NCBI GenBank assembly: GCA_040954595.2
Contig: CM082596.2
Location: 8,308,001 to 8,372,000, forward strand
Direction: 5' to 3'
Length of the DNA stretch: 64,000 bases
Source: Balanoglossus misakiensis
Lineage: Eukaryota; Hemichordata
Shown here: positions 47,301 to 52,452 of the stretch, in pieces
How the letters are laid out: each line of letters begins with the position of its first letter
Position numbering within the stretch: position 1 is the first letter of the stretch
The notes under the pieces: generated by a model
The model's input: the letters and a program-made list of their open reading frames with translations, nothing else
What the model was told of the DNA's origin: nothing
Database searches by the model: none
Program-made: the position numbers and the translations under genes

Positions 47301-48247
47301 TGGCCTTAAAGATCCTTTCTCAATGGGCAAATATGTACATGTGTAGTGAATGTCAGATAGAGCTGTATTTGAACTAAACCTAGAACTCTTCCTTGATAAC
47401 AGGATTTCCGACTACCAGCCACTCTTGTGTACTGCCATACCAGCAAACAGTTAGCACACAAACGCAAATATAAAGAAATCCGTCAGCTGTTGCAGTGTAT
47501 CCGCGAGTCCGGATTGGCCGACGACCAAACTAGTGATGATGTCGTTTCAGCTTGTATCAAGGTCATTGTGGGTGAATCCAGTGAAAGTAAAGAAGTGGAT
47601 CATTTCATTAAGCTGCTGAAGAGTGATACAAGCAAAGTGAGTACTCATTTGCCCCCAGTACATACACAGCTACAGGGGGCTGCAAACATTTCAGTTAATA
47701 AAAGGTGGAGTTTCGATCTGCATTTTCCCCAATAAACAGTACTTGCTGAACAGTCTCTGTGCTTGTTATTTTTATCTGTTACCTCCACCTGTCTTATCAG
47801 TTGCTAATCCAGAATACTAGCTATCACATTTCCCATTAAGCACCTAGTAACGACTTAATCTGTGTGCCCAATCCACGGATTAAGTTGATAAAGTAAACAT
47901 CGGTCAGCGAGTACTGGGTCTCAAGGCATATCCACAGTATCGTACTTTTAAAGTCATGCCTGCCAATTAAACAGTCACTATCAGTTTCCTTATACTTAAA
48001 AACTGATATCATTCTGTTTCAGATCAACGCATACATCCTGAGTGGCAAGTTAAAGTCGGCGTATTTAATTGCTGTACAGGGAGAACGTGTAGACGACGTG
48101 ATGAGGATTTCGTCAGCTGCACAGAAAGTGGGTCAAATGGCGGTGAAGAGCATCTGTGATCGGTGGCTGCAATCGCAAGAAGAGAAACGGCAGAGAGAAC
48201 TCGAACAGCAACAACTTCTACTCAAAGCTACAAAACAGAAACCGTAG
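6319..48247 (+). CDS. ZFYVE26: Zinc finger FYVE domain-containing protein 26 / spastizin (42 coding exons, ~3280 aa)
   Basis: Large PI3P-binding scaffold that, in vertebrates, works with spatacsin and AP-5 in lysosome reformation, endosomal traffic and cytokinesis. Forty-two exons were joined by splice site and phase without a break, from ATG 6319 to TAG 48245-48247. Residues MTHSFGNE at the start match the family start, so this Met was preferred to an in-frame Met four codons upstream (6307). Family landmarks include RASHMFHGLESHSVLYVLHQ in exon 7, LIVEQLLMNMK in exon 24, the FYVE finger in exons 27-28 (RRHHCRRCG), YYEQAPS across exons 30-31, WLAWGTAHLKA in exon 33 and LPTLFGNN in exon 39. 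It is about 740 residues longer than human ZFYVE26 (2539 aa), mostly in exons 8, 11 and 14-19. A U2 gene, a TRIM gene and a small secreted-protein gene lie antisense in its introns. Exon coordinates are in the block entries. Confidence 0.93.
7813..7975. mobile_element. Small inverted-repeat element (CAGTCAAACCTG family)
   Basis: Ends in an inverted pair, ACAAAACCTGTCCATAGTGG at the left and ACACAGGTTTGACTGTA at the right, with inner GGCCAGTCAAGGGACTTTCC. A second copy in the opposite orientation is at 41276-41452. It lies in ZFYVE26 intron 3. Confidence 0.6.
10076..10084 (-). promoter_or_regulatory. snRNA 3' box-like element downstream of U2
   Basis: On the minus strand the bases read AAAGTAAGA, an exact match to the AAARNNAGA core of the metazoan snRNA 3' box used by Integrator for 3' end formation. 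It starts 15 nt past the mature U2 3' end, the expected distance. Confidence 0.6.
10099..10285 (-). ncRNA. U2: U2 spliceosomal snRNA
   Basis: The minus strand reads as a full-length U2 of about 187 nt. The 5' end ATCGCTTCTCGGCC, the branch-site recognition GTAGTA in TGTGTAGTATCTGTTC, the Sm-site-like GATTTTTGGA and the 3' stem-loop IV (CGACCTGGTATTGCAGTACC and TCCAGGAACGG) are all present. Stem-loop IIb differs in sequence from human but keeps pairing (GCTGCTC / GAGCAGC), which argues for a functional gene, not a retropseudogene; there is no A tail. It lies antisense in ZFYVE26 intron 6, 103 nt past the exon 6 donor. A 3' box follows. No proximal sequence element could be assigned. Confidence 0.95.
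10591..10707. mobile_element. TTAA hairpin element, partial copy (family B)
   Basis: Right half only of family B (see 13851-14209): GAATGTTGATTCACTTTATA, TCTTGTATCAAACATAATTA, then GAGAGACTTTGTCCCTTTA. The terminal TTAA is altered to TTAG. Confidence 0.7.
10750..11096. repeat. Dispersed element (family G), copy 1
   Basis: Shares about 340 bp, in opposite orientation, with 30220-30795. Landmarks are TGTGTCGGTTCCGAAAAATG, GCCACTTCGCACTCGAGCCA and AACATTACAGGCAGAGGATT. It ends about 25 bp before exon 7. Confidence 0.75.
11310..11406. mobile_element. TTAACCCTTTCACC mini-element (family D), copy 1
   Basis: About 90 bp with inverted ends TTAACCC(TT)... and ...GTGGTGAAA(A)GGG. It begins six bases past the exon 7 donor, so the intron's 5' splice site abuts the element. 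Other copies: 17853-17940, 41736-41828, 52453-52531 (reverse), 54185-54277 (the most intact, TTAA at both ends) and 56479-56549. Confidence 0.75.
11878..16833 (+). CDS. ZFYVE26: ZFYVE26 exons 8-11 (long central low-conservation region)
   Basis: Exons: 11878-13146, 13679-13753, 15246-15421, 15801-16833. Exon 8 (423 codons) has a conserved core, YRVETLENIFSLLFVKHGD, followed by a Thr/Glu-rich stretch with tandem MPEITETMETMG-type repeats and an acidic patch (DSYTDDDDLSCYGDSDGED). Exon 10 encodes a very basic run (RRRRKKRKQRKRSSRK) then IIPRMLATPDTLLRMCL, which matches the human PMMFSPPESLLASC segment. Exon 11 is GC-richer than neighbouring DNA. The repeats and charged tracts look disordered and account for much of the extra length relative to vertebrates. 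Confidence 0.85.
13219..13431. mobile_element. TTTTCGCGA MITE, copy 2 (family A)
   Basis: About 213 bp with the family A terminal repeats and inner TCGATATCGCGAAAATTTCA. It lies in ZFYVE26 intron 8. Confidence 0.85.
13779..14295. mobile_element. Inverted-repeat element interrupted by a family B insertion
   Basis: Outer ends pair: ACAGTAAAACCTGTCTAA at the left and TTAGACAGGTTTTACTGTA at the right. The interior is split at a TTAA by the 359-bp hairpin at 13851-14209, so the hairpin is the younger insertion. Confidence 0.75.
13851..14209. mobile_element. TTAA hairpin element, full copy (family B)
   Basis: A near-perfect 359-bp palindrome running TTAAAGGGACAAAGTCTCTC ... GACTTTGTCCCTTTAA. The loop-proximal arms CGAGAGTGAAAATCTCGCCA are complementary across a spacer of about 25 bp. 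TTAA at both ends suggests piggyBac-type target choice. A second full copy lies at 20229-20583; half copies at 19553-19728 and 10591-10707. Confidence 0.85.
14298..15245. other. ZFYVE26 intron 9 remainder, nothing recognised
   Basis: AT-rich intron sequence. I found no exon with splice sites, no RNA gene and no clear terminal repeats in this stretch. Confidence 0.5.
15452..15658. repeat. Dispersed repeat (family J), copy 1
   Basis: About 205 bp shared with 56620-56832: TAGTCCGGACTTGAATTC, GGCATTTCATCATTTTTC and AAGTTACAGCTAATGGAG appear in the same order. A piece of the same family (CATGCTAATAATATACCCAG) seems to lie near 7605. Confidence 0.65.
17425..22004 (+). CDS. ZFYVE26: ZFYVE26 exons 12-19
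   Basis: Exons: 17425-17527, 18227-18456, 19220-19452, 19794-19960, 20129-20214, 21042-21142, 21580-21672, 21794-22004; all GT-AG and in phase. Exon 12 encodes AANPFIVLNEGL, which corresponds to the human VGNPFVLLQQ segment. Exons 14-19 (for example FDMTSAMHAVKTEEYKDIV and DVKLLFAIHMGFIS) have no counterpart that I can recall in the human protein and probably represent sequence lost or shortened in vertebrates. Confidence 0.82.
17821..17832. repeat. Poly-C tract
   Basis: A run of about 12 C in ZFYVE26 intron 12. Similar C or G runs occur at about 25103, 29724, 33721-33743 (the longest), 39548 and 55060. Confidence 0.85.
18763..19182. repeat. 105-bp direct repeats flanking a family A MITE
   Basis: 18763-18867 and 19077-19182 are near-identical direct copies (TGTACTTTTGGGGTC at the start, ATTGTATA at the end) with the MITE at 18868-19076 exactly between them. 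The repeat is far too long to be a target-site duplication. Related sequence flanks another family A MITE near 38260-38580. Confidence 0.8.
18868..19076. mobile_element. TTTTCGCGA MITE, copy 3 (family A)
   Basis: About 209 bp with family A termini. It sits between the two 105-bp direct repeats in ZFYVE26 intron 13. Confidence 0.85.
19553..19728. mobile_element. TTAA hairpin element, half copy (family B)
   Basis: Right arm only of family B, from the loop (TTATTCATTTTGGCGA) to GAGACTTTGTCCCTTTAA. It lies in intron 14, about 100 bp after exon 14. Confidence 0.75.
20229..20583. mobile_element. TTAA hairpin element, full copy (family B)
   Basis: About 355 bp, foldback, with TTAAAGGGACAAAATCTC at the left and GACTTTGTTCCTTTAA at the right. 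It begins 14 bp after the exon 16 donor. Confidence 0.85.
21199..21507. mobile_element. TTAA element with YY1-like motif (family C), copy 1
   Basis: About 309 bp, TTAA at both ends. Contains AGAAGATGGCGGCGACCAC, GGAGATCGGGAAAAGACA and ATATGGAAGGAAGCGAAGGC. Other copies: 23607-23689 (fragment), 26958-27291, 32850-33164, and reverse copies at 52528-52872 and 55474-55757. Confidence 0.8.
22275..22488. mobile_element. TTTTCGCGA MITE, copy 4 (family A)
   Basis: About 214 bp, family A termini, ending 26 bp before ZFYVE26 exon 20, so it lies where the intron's branch point and pyrimidine tract would be expected. Confidence 0.85.
22515..28474 (+). CDS. ZFYVE26: ZFYVE26 exons 20-26
   Basis: Exons: 22515-23551, 23903-24124, 24635-24700, 25149-25328, 25701-25796, 26697-26862, 28244-28474. 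Exon 20 (346 codons) contains MTPATVTYLKRKSDFVAALV, matching human LTSSALAFLKSRSKLLATVA, and ends with KLAEMKVYQK as in human. Exon 23 has KGHLESSVFLSQYLLTRL and exon 24 the PHLIVEQLLMNMK segment. Exon 26 is Ser/Thr-rich linker before the FYVE finger. A family A MITE ends only 26 bp before exon 20. Confidence 0.87.
23607..23689. mobile_element. Family C element fragment
   Basis: An approximately 80-bp piece with GCAGTGTGCTGTCCTAACA and CAAGATGGCGGTGACCATAG. It is in intron 20, just after the exon 20 donor. Confidence 0.65.
24165..24430. repeat. Dispersed repeat, copy 2 of 2
   Basis: Counterpart of 85-330, with CTATAGACAAACCATCGGTG and ATTATCGACTAAATTCACG in the same order. It lies in ZFYVE26 intron 21. 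Confidence 0.55.
26387..26599. mobile_element. TTTTCGCGA MITE, copy 5 (family A, opposite orientation)
   Basis: About 213 bp, with interior sequence the reverse complement of the other copies (GATATCGAGAGAGGCCACTG near the left end). Confidence 0.85.
26958..27291. mobile_element. Family C element
   Basis: About 334 bp. Contains CAAGATGGCAGCGACCATAG and GTCGGAGATCGGGAAAAGAC, ending CGTCGGCCTTTAA. Confidence 0.8.
27836..28196. mobile_element. CCTTAAATAGG element (family E), copy 1
   Basis: About 360 bp with inverted ends CCTTTAATAGGTTTTTGC and AAAAACCTATTTAAGGCAGC. The interior carries GATGAAAATCTCATATGG and ATATCATTTCTTC. Other copies: 39873-40224, 42320-42640 and 42944-43274 (reverse). Confidence 0.8.
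28475..29240. other. ZFYVE26 intron 26
   Basis: No nested gene was found. It includes a repeat-like stretch at about 28860-29000 (AAAGGCCAAATAGCCGCCAC, AATGAGCTGACTGATGTGTA) that resembles parts of 40370-40910 and 57000-57182. Confidence 0.5.
29241..30150 (+). CDS. ZFYVE26: ZFYVE26 exons 27-28: FYVE zinc finger
   Basis: Exons 29241-29500 and 30011-30150. Together they encode a complete FYVE domain at about residues 2480-2546: the WVPD start (WxxD motif), CMVC, the central basic patch RRHHCRRCG, CASCSERT, and RICDDC. All eight zinc-binding Cys positions and the PI3P-binding R(R/K)HHCRxCG motif are intact, so endosomal PI3P binding should be conserved. The intron splits the domain between the first zinc-ligand pair and the basic patch. 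Confidence 0.93.
30168..30850. mobile_element. Nested pair: hairpin element (H) split by family G at TTAA
   Basis: The outer sequence begins CTGATTCAAATCAGATGTAG and GGCGACGTCTTT, then is interrupted by TTAAAGGTCTAATGCCATGC ... GCATGGCATTAGACCTTTAA (30220-30795) and resumes with GTGGCGTAGTATTTTTATGC. The intact form of the outer hairpin is at 37284-37409. The inner insert is the full-length family G element, about 575 bp. Confidence 0.75.
31037..48247 (+). CDS. ZFYVE26: ZFYVE26 exons 29-42 (C-terminal region)
   Basis: Exons: 31037-31095, 31632-31840, 32338-32498, 33227-33403, 38008-38173, 39088-39183, 39795-39854, 41112-41258, 42101-42298, 43339-43598, 46809-46962, 47196-47255, 47403-47636, 48023-48247. 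Exon 29 uses a GC donor (CAG/GCAAGT), required to hold the frame into exon 30. Landmarks: ALCDTYLSRVDILTMM, LDSTAVWLAWGTAHLKA, CLYYMKSYGTHLAIVEFY, TLQIEVTKYLHRC, LPTLFGNN and KINAYILSGKLKSAYLIAV all match the vertebrate C-terminus. Exon 35's start is uncertain: the acceptor before 39795 has the best pyrimidine tract, but in-frame coding potential extends upstream. The 4.6-kb intron after exon 32 hosts the TRIM gene; the 3.2-kb intron after exon 38 hosts the small secreted-protein gene. Confidence 0.88.
31160..31298. repeat. CTGT / ATGT tetranucleotide microsatellite
   Basis: CTGT repeats pass into about 24 uninterrupted ATGT units at about 31199-31297. It lies in ZFYVE26 intron 29, directly after the GC donor exon. 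Open frames across it are repeat artefacts. Confidence 0.95.
32520..32850. mobile_element. Inverted-repeat element, GTGTGGGAT family, copy 2
   Basis: Shorter relative of 650-1290, with GGGAGTGTTGGATC, CTGATTGGATGAC and a hairpin of GGACCTGGGATCATATTTCT with its complement at 32825-32848. It begins 21 bp after the exon 31 donor and abuts a family C element on its right. Confidence 0.65.
32850..33164. mobile_element. Family C element
   Basis: About 315 bp. Carries GTCCGAGATCGGGAAAAGAC and ATATGGAAGGAAGCGAAGGC, and ends CGTCGGCCTTTAA. The YY1-like motif is degraded here (AAGATGGTGATGAC). Confidence 0.75.
33721..33743. repeat. Poly-C tract (23 bp)
   Basis: The longest homopolymer in the window. 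Its length is liable to sequencing or assembly error. Confidence 0.9.
33744..34669. other. ZFYVE26 intron 32, left of the TRIM gene
   Basis: AT-rich, no coding exon recognised. On the minus strand this is downstream of the TRIM stop codon and probably includes its 3' UTR, although I did not find a canonical AATAAA close to the stop. Confidence 0.45.
34670..36895 (-). CDS. Intronless RING / B-box / filamin / NHL protein (TRIM2/3/71-like), 741 aa
   Basis: Predicted E3 ubiquitin ligase of the TRIM-NHL class, in a single uninterrupted frame. RING at residues 20-59 with Cys20, Cys23, Cys35, His37, Cys40, Cys43, Cys56 and Cys59 all present. Two B-boxes follow: B-box 1 from Cys106 (CEGCQENTATHRC) and B-box 2 from about residue 165 (YCSVHTKNELEFYCETC). 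A coiled coil with many Glu/Lys spans about 210-300, then a filamin-type Ig domain at about 375-470 (DNRDGTHRLTVDGKMDGKYQ) and six NHL repeats to the C-terminus (for example GEFGWPWGIVVGRSGMVFVA). This order fits class C-VII TRIMs. It lies antisense in ZFYVE26 intron 32, and the lack of introns beside a 42-exon host suggests a retroposed or tandemly expanded lineage. Exact ortholog among TRIM2, TRIM3, TRIM71 or a lineage-specific paralog cannot be decided by eye. Confidence 0.95.
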   Translation of the reverse strand: MAAAKESRILQEIGEDFLCCIICLESFKTPKILPCLHTFCQPCLVTLAGNSTSLKCPECREQYLVGNISTLKNNFFMANLVDIFKQRLQSMQGRSETMSGAAEIKCEGCQENTATHRCVECQHYLCNSCVKAHRNLPLTKTHRLLTIEEFETAMSTNPATLQAVEYCSVHTKNELEFYCETCQIPVCTNCTIVKHRIPEHVHRDLKDAADEFLRDLKVMVDKLKVKEQETEKNKSLAKQVHSDLTEQHKKEERKVRMTAEEIINKVKREEQRLVDKLNENYKLKTKEAAMDIDELELKHGNIKSTCSYIEALMHHGNAAQILSTKTDAEHRINQLIAMETKLKRETQEVVFEPRSKFTEQGILGSLIFQHEICASKCTVENIPKQLLKGDSAHLLITTRDSTGKQVIPKQPVKAKIRKPDASWEDIKVSDNRDGTHRLTVDGKMDGKYQVAMTIGDQAIPGSPVIIPVINRLVQTIGSKGSAEGQYNRPYSVAINKHKDIVTADLDNNRLQITTREGRVKKVLKFTQFNIPFRPRDIAIAYENTHYSLDGNNKQVVVSDENGRVIRCFGQNELKDPYGISISPVNGNVYVTDEGVECVRIYTKLGKYIRSFGSEGDGQGEFGWPWGIVVGRSGMVFVADSDNKRIQVFNSDDQFLYSFDCQSGDGQLSEPVGITIENDKYVYVSTYSNSILKFEIGGRFVCRIDSDGDKLNQPTGLALTDDAPCKVVVADRENHCVKVFVQ
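36896..37283. other. Upstream region of the TRIM gene
   Basis: About 390 bp between the TRIM start codon and a hairpin element. Its promoter probably lies here; no specific site was recognised. Confidence 0.35.
37284..37409. mobile_element. Hairpin element (family H), intact copy
   Basis: A 126-bp foldback: ATCTGATTAAAATCAGATAT with GGGAATGGCGACA at the left, and the complement TATCTGATTTTAATCAGAT at the right. The terminal ATCTGATTAAAATCAGAT is itself palindromic. A degraded relative is near 43628-43675, and an interrupted one at 30168-30850. Confidence 0.8.
38240..38580. mobile_element. TATAG-rich host element carrying a family A MITE
   Basis: The outer sequence begins CTTACAAAAAATGATC and ends TTTTTGTAAGG (inverted ends) and is rich in CTATAGA. 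The family A MITE (38295-38506) lies inside. The flanking CAATAGAAAAAAGATCC is the same sequence that abuts the MITE at 19077 in complement, so both loci hold the same MITE at the same place in the same host. Confidence 0.7.
38295..38506. mobile_element. TTTTCGCGA MITE, copy 6 (family A)
   Basis: About 212 bp with slightly diverged termini (TTGTAAAACAC, GTGTTTTACAGT). It lies in ZFYVE26 intron 33. Confidence 0.85.
38805..38983. mobile_element. Diverged relative of family A
   Basis: Carries TCTCGATATCAACAGAGG, ATTAATTTTCACATTCTCTT and ends TTCGCGAAAATTTCCTGTTT TACAGTA. It follows the family A plan with many differences, so it is probably an older subfamily. A fragment of similar type is at about 2089-2116. 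Confidence 0.55.
39873..40224. mobile_element. Family E element, copy 2
   Basis: About 350 bp, from CCTTAAATAGGTTTTTGGC to AAAAACCAATTTAAGGC. It starts 18 bp after the exon 35 donor. Confidence 0.8.
40370..40910. mobile_element. Inverted-ended repeat (family K) with a family A MITE inside
   Basis: The outer ends pair: CCCTATAGAGCTGCCACA at about 40383 and TGGCAGCTCATAGGG at about 40891. The MITE at 40532-40742 is a later insertion. Related sequence is at 57000-57182 (CCCCATAAGCTGCCAAATTT, GTAGCAGCTCTTAGGGC). Confidence 0.7.
40532..40742. mobile_element. TTTTCGCGA MITE, copy 7 (family A)
   Basis: About 211 bp with family A termini (ACTGTAAAACATGTTATTTT at left, its near-complement at right). 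Nested in family K. Confidence 0.85.
41276..41452. mobile_element. Small inverted-repeat element (CAGTCAAACCTG family), copy 2
   Basis: ACAGTCAAACCTCTGTTAG at the left and ACAGGTTCGACTGTA at the right, with GGCCAGTTTAGGAAAGTCCC inside. Reverse orientation relative to 7813-7975. Confidence 0.65.
41736..41828. mobile_element. TTAACCCTTTCACC mini-element (family D)
   Basis: 93 bp, TTAACCCTTTCACCCC at left and GTGGTGAAACGGTTAA at right. Confidence 0.75.
42320..42640. mobile_element. Family E element, copy 3
   Basis: About 320 bp, starting 21 bp after the exon 37 donor, with GGGTTTTTGCTACCTAGGTG at the left and AAGTATTTAAGGTAGC at the right. Confidence 0.75.
42944..43274. mobile_element. Family E element, copy 4 (reverse)
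   Basis: About 330 bp, inverted relative to the copy at 42320-42640, ending CTAGGTAGCCAAAAACCT. The two oppositely oriented copies in one intron could form a long hairpin in the pre-mRNA. Confidence 0.75.
43714..43719 (-). other. AATAAA downstream of the nested secreted-protein gene
   Basis: A canonical polyadenylation hexamer on the minus strand, about 155 bases past the proposed stop codon at 43872. It supports a transcript ending inside ZFYVE26 intron 38. Confidence 0.4.
43872..45399 (-). CDS. Nested antisense gene for a predicted secreted protein (4 exons, ~195 aa)
   Basis: I do not recognise the family. Exons in transcript order: 45388-45399 (ATG plus three codons), 44898-45224, 44399-44488, 43872-44030. 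All introns are GT-AG, every junction is phase 0 and each exon is open, giving 195 aa. The N-terminus (MHTMPFHRFAATTMVVLISF, then HASGAVG) looks like a signal peptide with cleavage near residue 27. The mature part is acidic and has eight cysteines (in ENCT, ADCE, SSCSNC, YHCK, SECY, GACL, FYCE), suggesting disulfides. It lies wholly inside ZFYVE26 intron 38 on the other strand. The last exon may instead be spliced after TIPHFG (a GTGAGA donor near 43922) to further exons, so the C-terminus is uncertain. Evidence is splice structure and phase only. Confidence 0.5.
45400..46400. other. ZFYVE26 intron 38, upstream of the nested gene
   Basis: AT-rich; no exon or clear element recognised. On the minus strand it would include the promoter of the nested gene. 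Confidence 0.4.
46407..46725. repeat. Degenerate 144-bp tandem repeat
   Basis: AATTTGCATAAACCCAATAT (46407), AATTTGCATAAATTCAATAT (46551) and AATTTGCATCAATCCAATAT (46694) recur at 144 and 143 bp, with weak similarity between. About 80 bp later comes exon 39. Confidence 0.6.
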
Positions 48248-49740
48248 GTCGAACACTATGCACGAAAATGAAACACTGTAATTACATGTACCAACAGTGG
48301 TATTAGTGCCAAACAATGCAAAATTCTCTGAATTTGAAATTATTTATTATTCACTGTCCAGTCTAGGCAAAGCAGGTGAGGGTTTATGTTAACCAACAAA
48401 AAATGGCGATCTTCTGAGATAAAGAAATGAAGAAAAGGATTCTTGTGAGTGAAATGACATCGTATCAACCATGTACTTGGATGCATTTATCTCACTAAAC
48501 AATCCCATTTACTCTAGGCAGCCATTTTGTTGTGTATTTTTGATGTTTGTCAGCACTGCTTGGACATGCCACGCCAGGACTGATTCCTGTCAAACACTGT
48601 ACAAGAACAATTTATTATAATCACTGTTGTATAATAATTATAACAAATTTTTGCAACTGCATCCGAGTTTGTGAAACTTGAAGGGGTGCACTGTATTTCT
48701 AAAGTTAATTGTAGTATAAATGGACACTTTGCACTTTGAGTCAATAAACTGCAAATTTGTCTGTATAATGAACTTTGTAATTAATTTACTCATTTTCATT
48801 TAAACTTCTGAGAAATTATTTTTTCCATTCAAAATATCTCCCTTTTCATGGTCTTTTAAGGTGGCAACGAATCAATATTAAAAAATACTCTGACACCTTT
48901 TTACCTGTTACAAGCAGAGAGGGGTTTTCCATGCTGGCTCACATTTTTTGCCAAGACTGTTTGCCTATGATGATTGTCAGCACAGGACTTTGAAATTTAT
49001 TACAGCCAAAATCATTGTGATAACTGCAGTGCTGCCTTAAATTTACTCATATTTAAATCCTAATTTACAATTTAAATGTACAAGGATTCTGTTGTTGTTT
49101 TTTCTATACTGTCTTGCACCTCTTGTTATGTACAAATAAATTAATTTACCAGTGCAATATTTTCTGTCATTAGTGAGTGCCAGGGTAGTACTTCTACCTA
49201 CCAGAATGCCATTTGCACCAAATACTAAATTATGAGTTGTGGTTCTTGTGTTTTTGCAGTTGATGGACATGCAAAATAACGAACAGATGTTGCCTGATCT
49301 TGTATCACACCCTCTTATAGTCTGGTTTTTCTTCAGAATGCATTCTAGAAAGTTGTCTAGAACAACGTATTAAAACACTACCTTACCAGAGTACATTAAC
49401 AAGGTTATGATGTGGTGAATAGAAGACCAGAGATTGTAAATGAGCTTGTGTTTTTTTATTGAAATAAATGCAAGACATTGTATGGAAATTTAAATGTCTC
49501 TGGAAATCGTTGTGACATGTCCAGACCCCACTCTTAATATCACCACCACCATCATCATAAGGCCTATGAAAAGCCTTTGAAACAATCATTTTAAAACGTT
49601 TATTTGTTGGACTCAATTTTCCCAGTGTGGCAATATACAGTGACAATGTGATGAGACCGGTGCCATGATGTAATGAACAGTGCCCTCAACGGACGTCTCA
49701 GAAGAGCGATGGATCTAAATCAGGCTTGGGAATTGTGCAT
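48248..49740. other. ZFYVE26 3' UTR and tail-to-tail spacer
   Basis: Non-coding. A canonical AATAAA at 48743-48748 lies about 500 bases after the stop and is the likely ZFYVE26 polyadenylation signal. No gene was seen between it and the satellite. Confidence 0.6.
48743..48748 (+). other. ZFYVE26: ZFYVE26 polyadenylation signal
   Basis: AATAAA in the context GTCAATAAACTGC, 496 bases after the TAG. Confidence 0.55.
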
Positions 49741-52112
49741 TTTAAACCCATGATTTTTTTTAAAAATGAAGAAATTTTGAGATTTCGAAAAATCCACAAA
49801 TTATCATTTTTTGATGATTTTCATGAGCTATAACCCATGATTTTTTGTGAAAAAGGGCCAAATTTTGAAAAATTCGCAAAGTCGAAAAATTGTCATTTTT
49901 TGATGATTTTCATGAGCTATAACCCATGATTTTTTGTAAAAAATGGCCAAATTTTAAAAAATTCGCAGTCGAAAAATTGTCATTTTTTGATGATTTTCAT
50001 GAGCTATAACCTATGATTTTCTGTGAAAAATGGCCAAATTTTGAAAATTCCCAAAGTCGAAAAATTGTCATTTTTTGATTATTTTCATGAGCTATCACCC
50101 ATGATTTTTTGAAAAAAAATAGCCAAATTTTGAAAATTCCCAAAGTCGAAAAATTGTCATTTTTTGATGATTTTCATGAGCCAAAACCCATGATTTTTTG
50201 TGAAAAATGGCCAAATTTTGAAAATTCCCAAAGTCGAAAAATTGTCATTTTTTGATGATTTTCATGAGCTATAACCCATGATTTTTTGTGAAAAAAGGCA
50301 AAATTTTGGAAATTCGCAAAGTCGAAAAATTGTCATTTTTTGATTATTTTCATGAGCTATCACCCATGATTTTTTGTGAAAAATGGCCAAATTTTGAAAA
50401 TTCGCAAAGTCGAAAAATTGTCATTTTTTGATGATTTTCATGAGCCAAAACCATGATTTTTTGTGAAAAATGGCCAAATTTTGAAAATTCCCAAAGTCGA
50501 AAAATTGTCATTTTTTGATTATTTTCATGAGCTATCACCCATGATTTTTTGAAAAAAATGGCCAAATTTTTAAAAATTCGCAAAGTCGAAAAATTGTCAT
50601 TTTTTGATGATTTTCTTGAGCTATAACCCATGATTTTTTGTGAAAAAGGGCCAAATTTTGAAAAATTCGCAAAGTCGAAAAATTGTCATTTTTTGATTAT
50701 TATCATGAGCTATCACCCATGATTTTTTGTGAAAAATGCCCAAATTTTGAAAATTCCCTAAGTCGAAAAATTGTCATTTTTTGATGATTTTCATGAGCTA
50801 TAACCCATGATTTTTTGTGAAAAAGGGCCAAATTTTGAAAATTCCCAAAGTCGAAAAATTGTCATTTTTTGATTATTTTCATGAGCTATCACCCATGATT
50901 TTTTGAAAAAAAATAGCCAAATTTTGAAAATTCCCAAAGTCGAAAAATTGTCATTTTTTGATGATTTTCATGAGCCAAAACCCATGATTTTTTGTGAAAA
51001 TGGCCAAATTTTGAAAATTCCCAAAGTCGAAAAATTGTCATTTTTTGATGATTTTCATGAGCTATAACCCATGATTTTTTGTGAAAAAAGGCAAAATTTT
51101 GGAAATTCGCAAAGTCGAAAAATTGTCATTTTTTGATTATTTTCATGAGCTATCACCCATGATTTTTTGTGAAAAATGGCCAAATTTTGAAAATTCGCAA
51201 AGTCGAAAAATTGTCATTTTTTGATGATTTTCATGAGCAATAACCCATGGATTTTTGTGAAAAATGGCCAAATTTTGAAAATTCCCAAAGTCGAAAAATT
51301 GTCATTTTTTGATGATTTTCATGAGCTATAACCCATGATTTTTTGTGAAAAAGGGCCAAATTTTGAAAATTCCCTAAGTCGAAAAATTGTCATTTTTTGA
51401 TGATTTTCATGAGCCAAAACCATGATTTTTTGTGAAAAATGGCCAAATTTTGAAAATTCGCAAAGTCGAAAAATTGTCATTTTTTGATGATTTTCATGAG
51501 CTATAACCCATGATTTTTTGTGAAAAATGGCCAAGTTTTAAAAAATTCGCAGTCGAAAAATTGTCATTTTTTGATGATTTTCATGAGCTATAACCCATGA
51601 TTTTTTGTGAAAAATGGCCAAATTTTAAAAAATTCGCAGTCGAAAAATTGTCATTTTTTGATGATTTTCATGAGCTATAACCTATGATTTTTTGTGAAAA
51701 ATGGCCAAATTTTGAAAATTCCCAAAGTCGAAAAATTGTCATTTTTTGATTATTATCATGAGCTATCACCCATGATTTTTTGTGAAAAATGCCCAAATTT
51801 TGAAAATTCCCTAAGTCGAAAAATTGTCATTTTTTGATGATTTTCATGAGCTATAACCCATGATTTTTTGTGAAAAATGGCCAAATTTTAAATAATTGGC
51901 TGTCGAAAAATTGTCATTTTTTGAAGATTTTCGTGAGCTATAACCCATGATTTTTTGTGAAAAATGGCCAAGTTTTGAAAATTCCCAAAGTCGAAAAATT
52001 GTCATTTTTTGATGATTTTCATGAGCTATAACCCATGATTTTTTGTAAAAAATGGCCAAATTTTAAAAAATTCGCAGTCGAAAAATTATCATTTTTTTAT
52101 GATTTTCATGGT
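49741..52112. repeat. 88-bp AT-rich satellite, ~27 units with higher-order structure
   Basis: Units start with GAT(G/T)ATTTTCATGAGC, continue with (C)CCATGATTTTTTGTGAAAAA and end GTCGAAAAATTGTCATTTTT; successive starts (49813, 49902, 49989, 50077, 50166, 50254) give a period of 87-89. At least three unit types occur: CTATAACCC, CTATCACCC with GATTATT, and CCAAAACC. A run of four units from 50077 recurs almost exactly from 50871, 794 bp later (nine units). Minus-strand open frames (KMTIFRL, SQKIM repeats) are a product of the repeat. First and last units are degraded. Confidence 0.95.
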
Positions 52113-52452
52113 GTGAATGCATCGTCCACTCGCACAGGTCTTTCCTGCCTATCAAAGATTTACCACACATGAATTCAAAGTCTCAATACGCTATCATACA
52201 GTGCAGTAACAGTCCAAAAAGACTCACAAGTGTCAGTATTTCTAACACCCACTTTAATATCCAGCAAGGAATGTTCGACACAATTCAAAACAATTTTTAC
52301 AACTCTCTTAGAAGATGGACTGACTCTAATGCGTGTACAGTGTACGTGTATGCAACATTGAAATATGTTATTCTATCTACAAATGTACAAACATTACACA
52401 TATCAGTTGTACGCTTGTGTCAACAAAATTACTGGTTTCATACGAATATTAG

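Noticed and set aside
50350-52059. Minus-strand open frames with repeated KMTIFRL and SQKIM peptides
   Set aside because: They track the 88-bp satellite, shift frame where units change length, and have no start, splice or family support.
49741-52112. CRISPR-like array
   Set aside because: Units are contiguous satellite repeats without unique spacers, in an animal genome.
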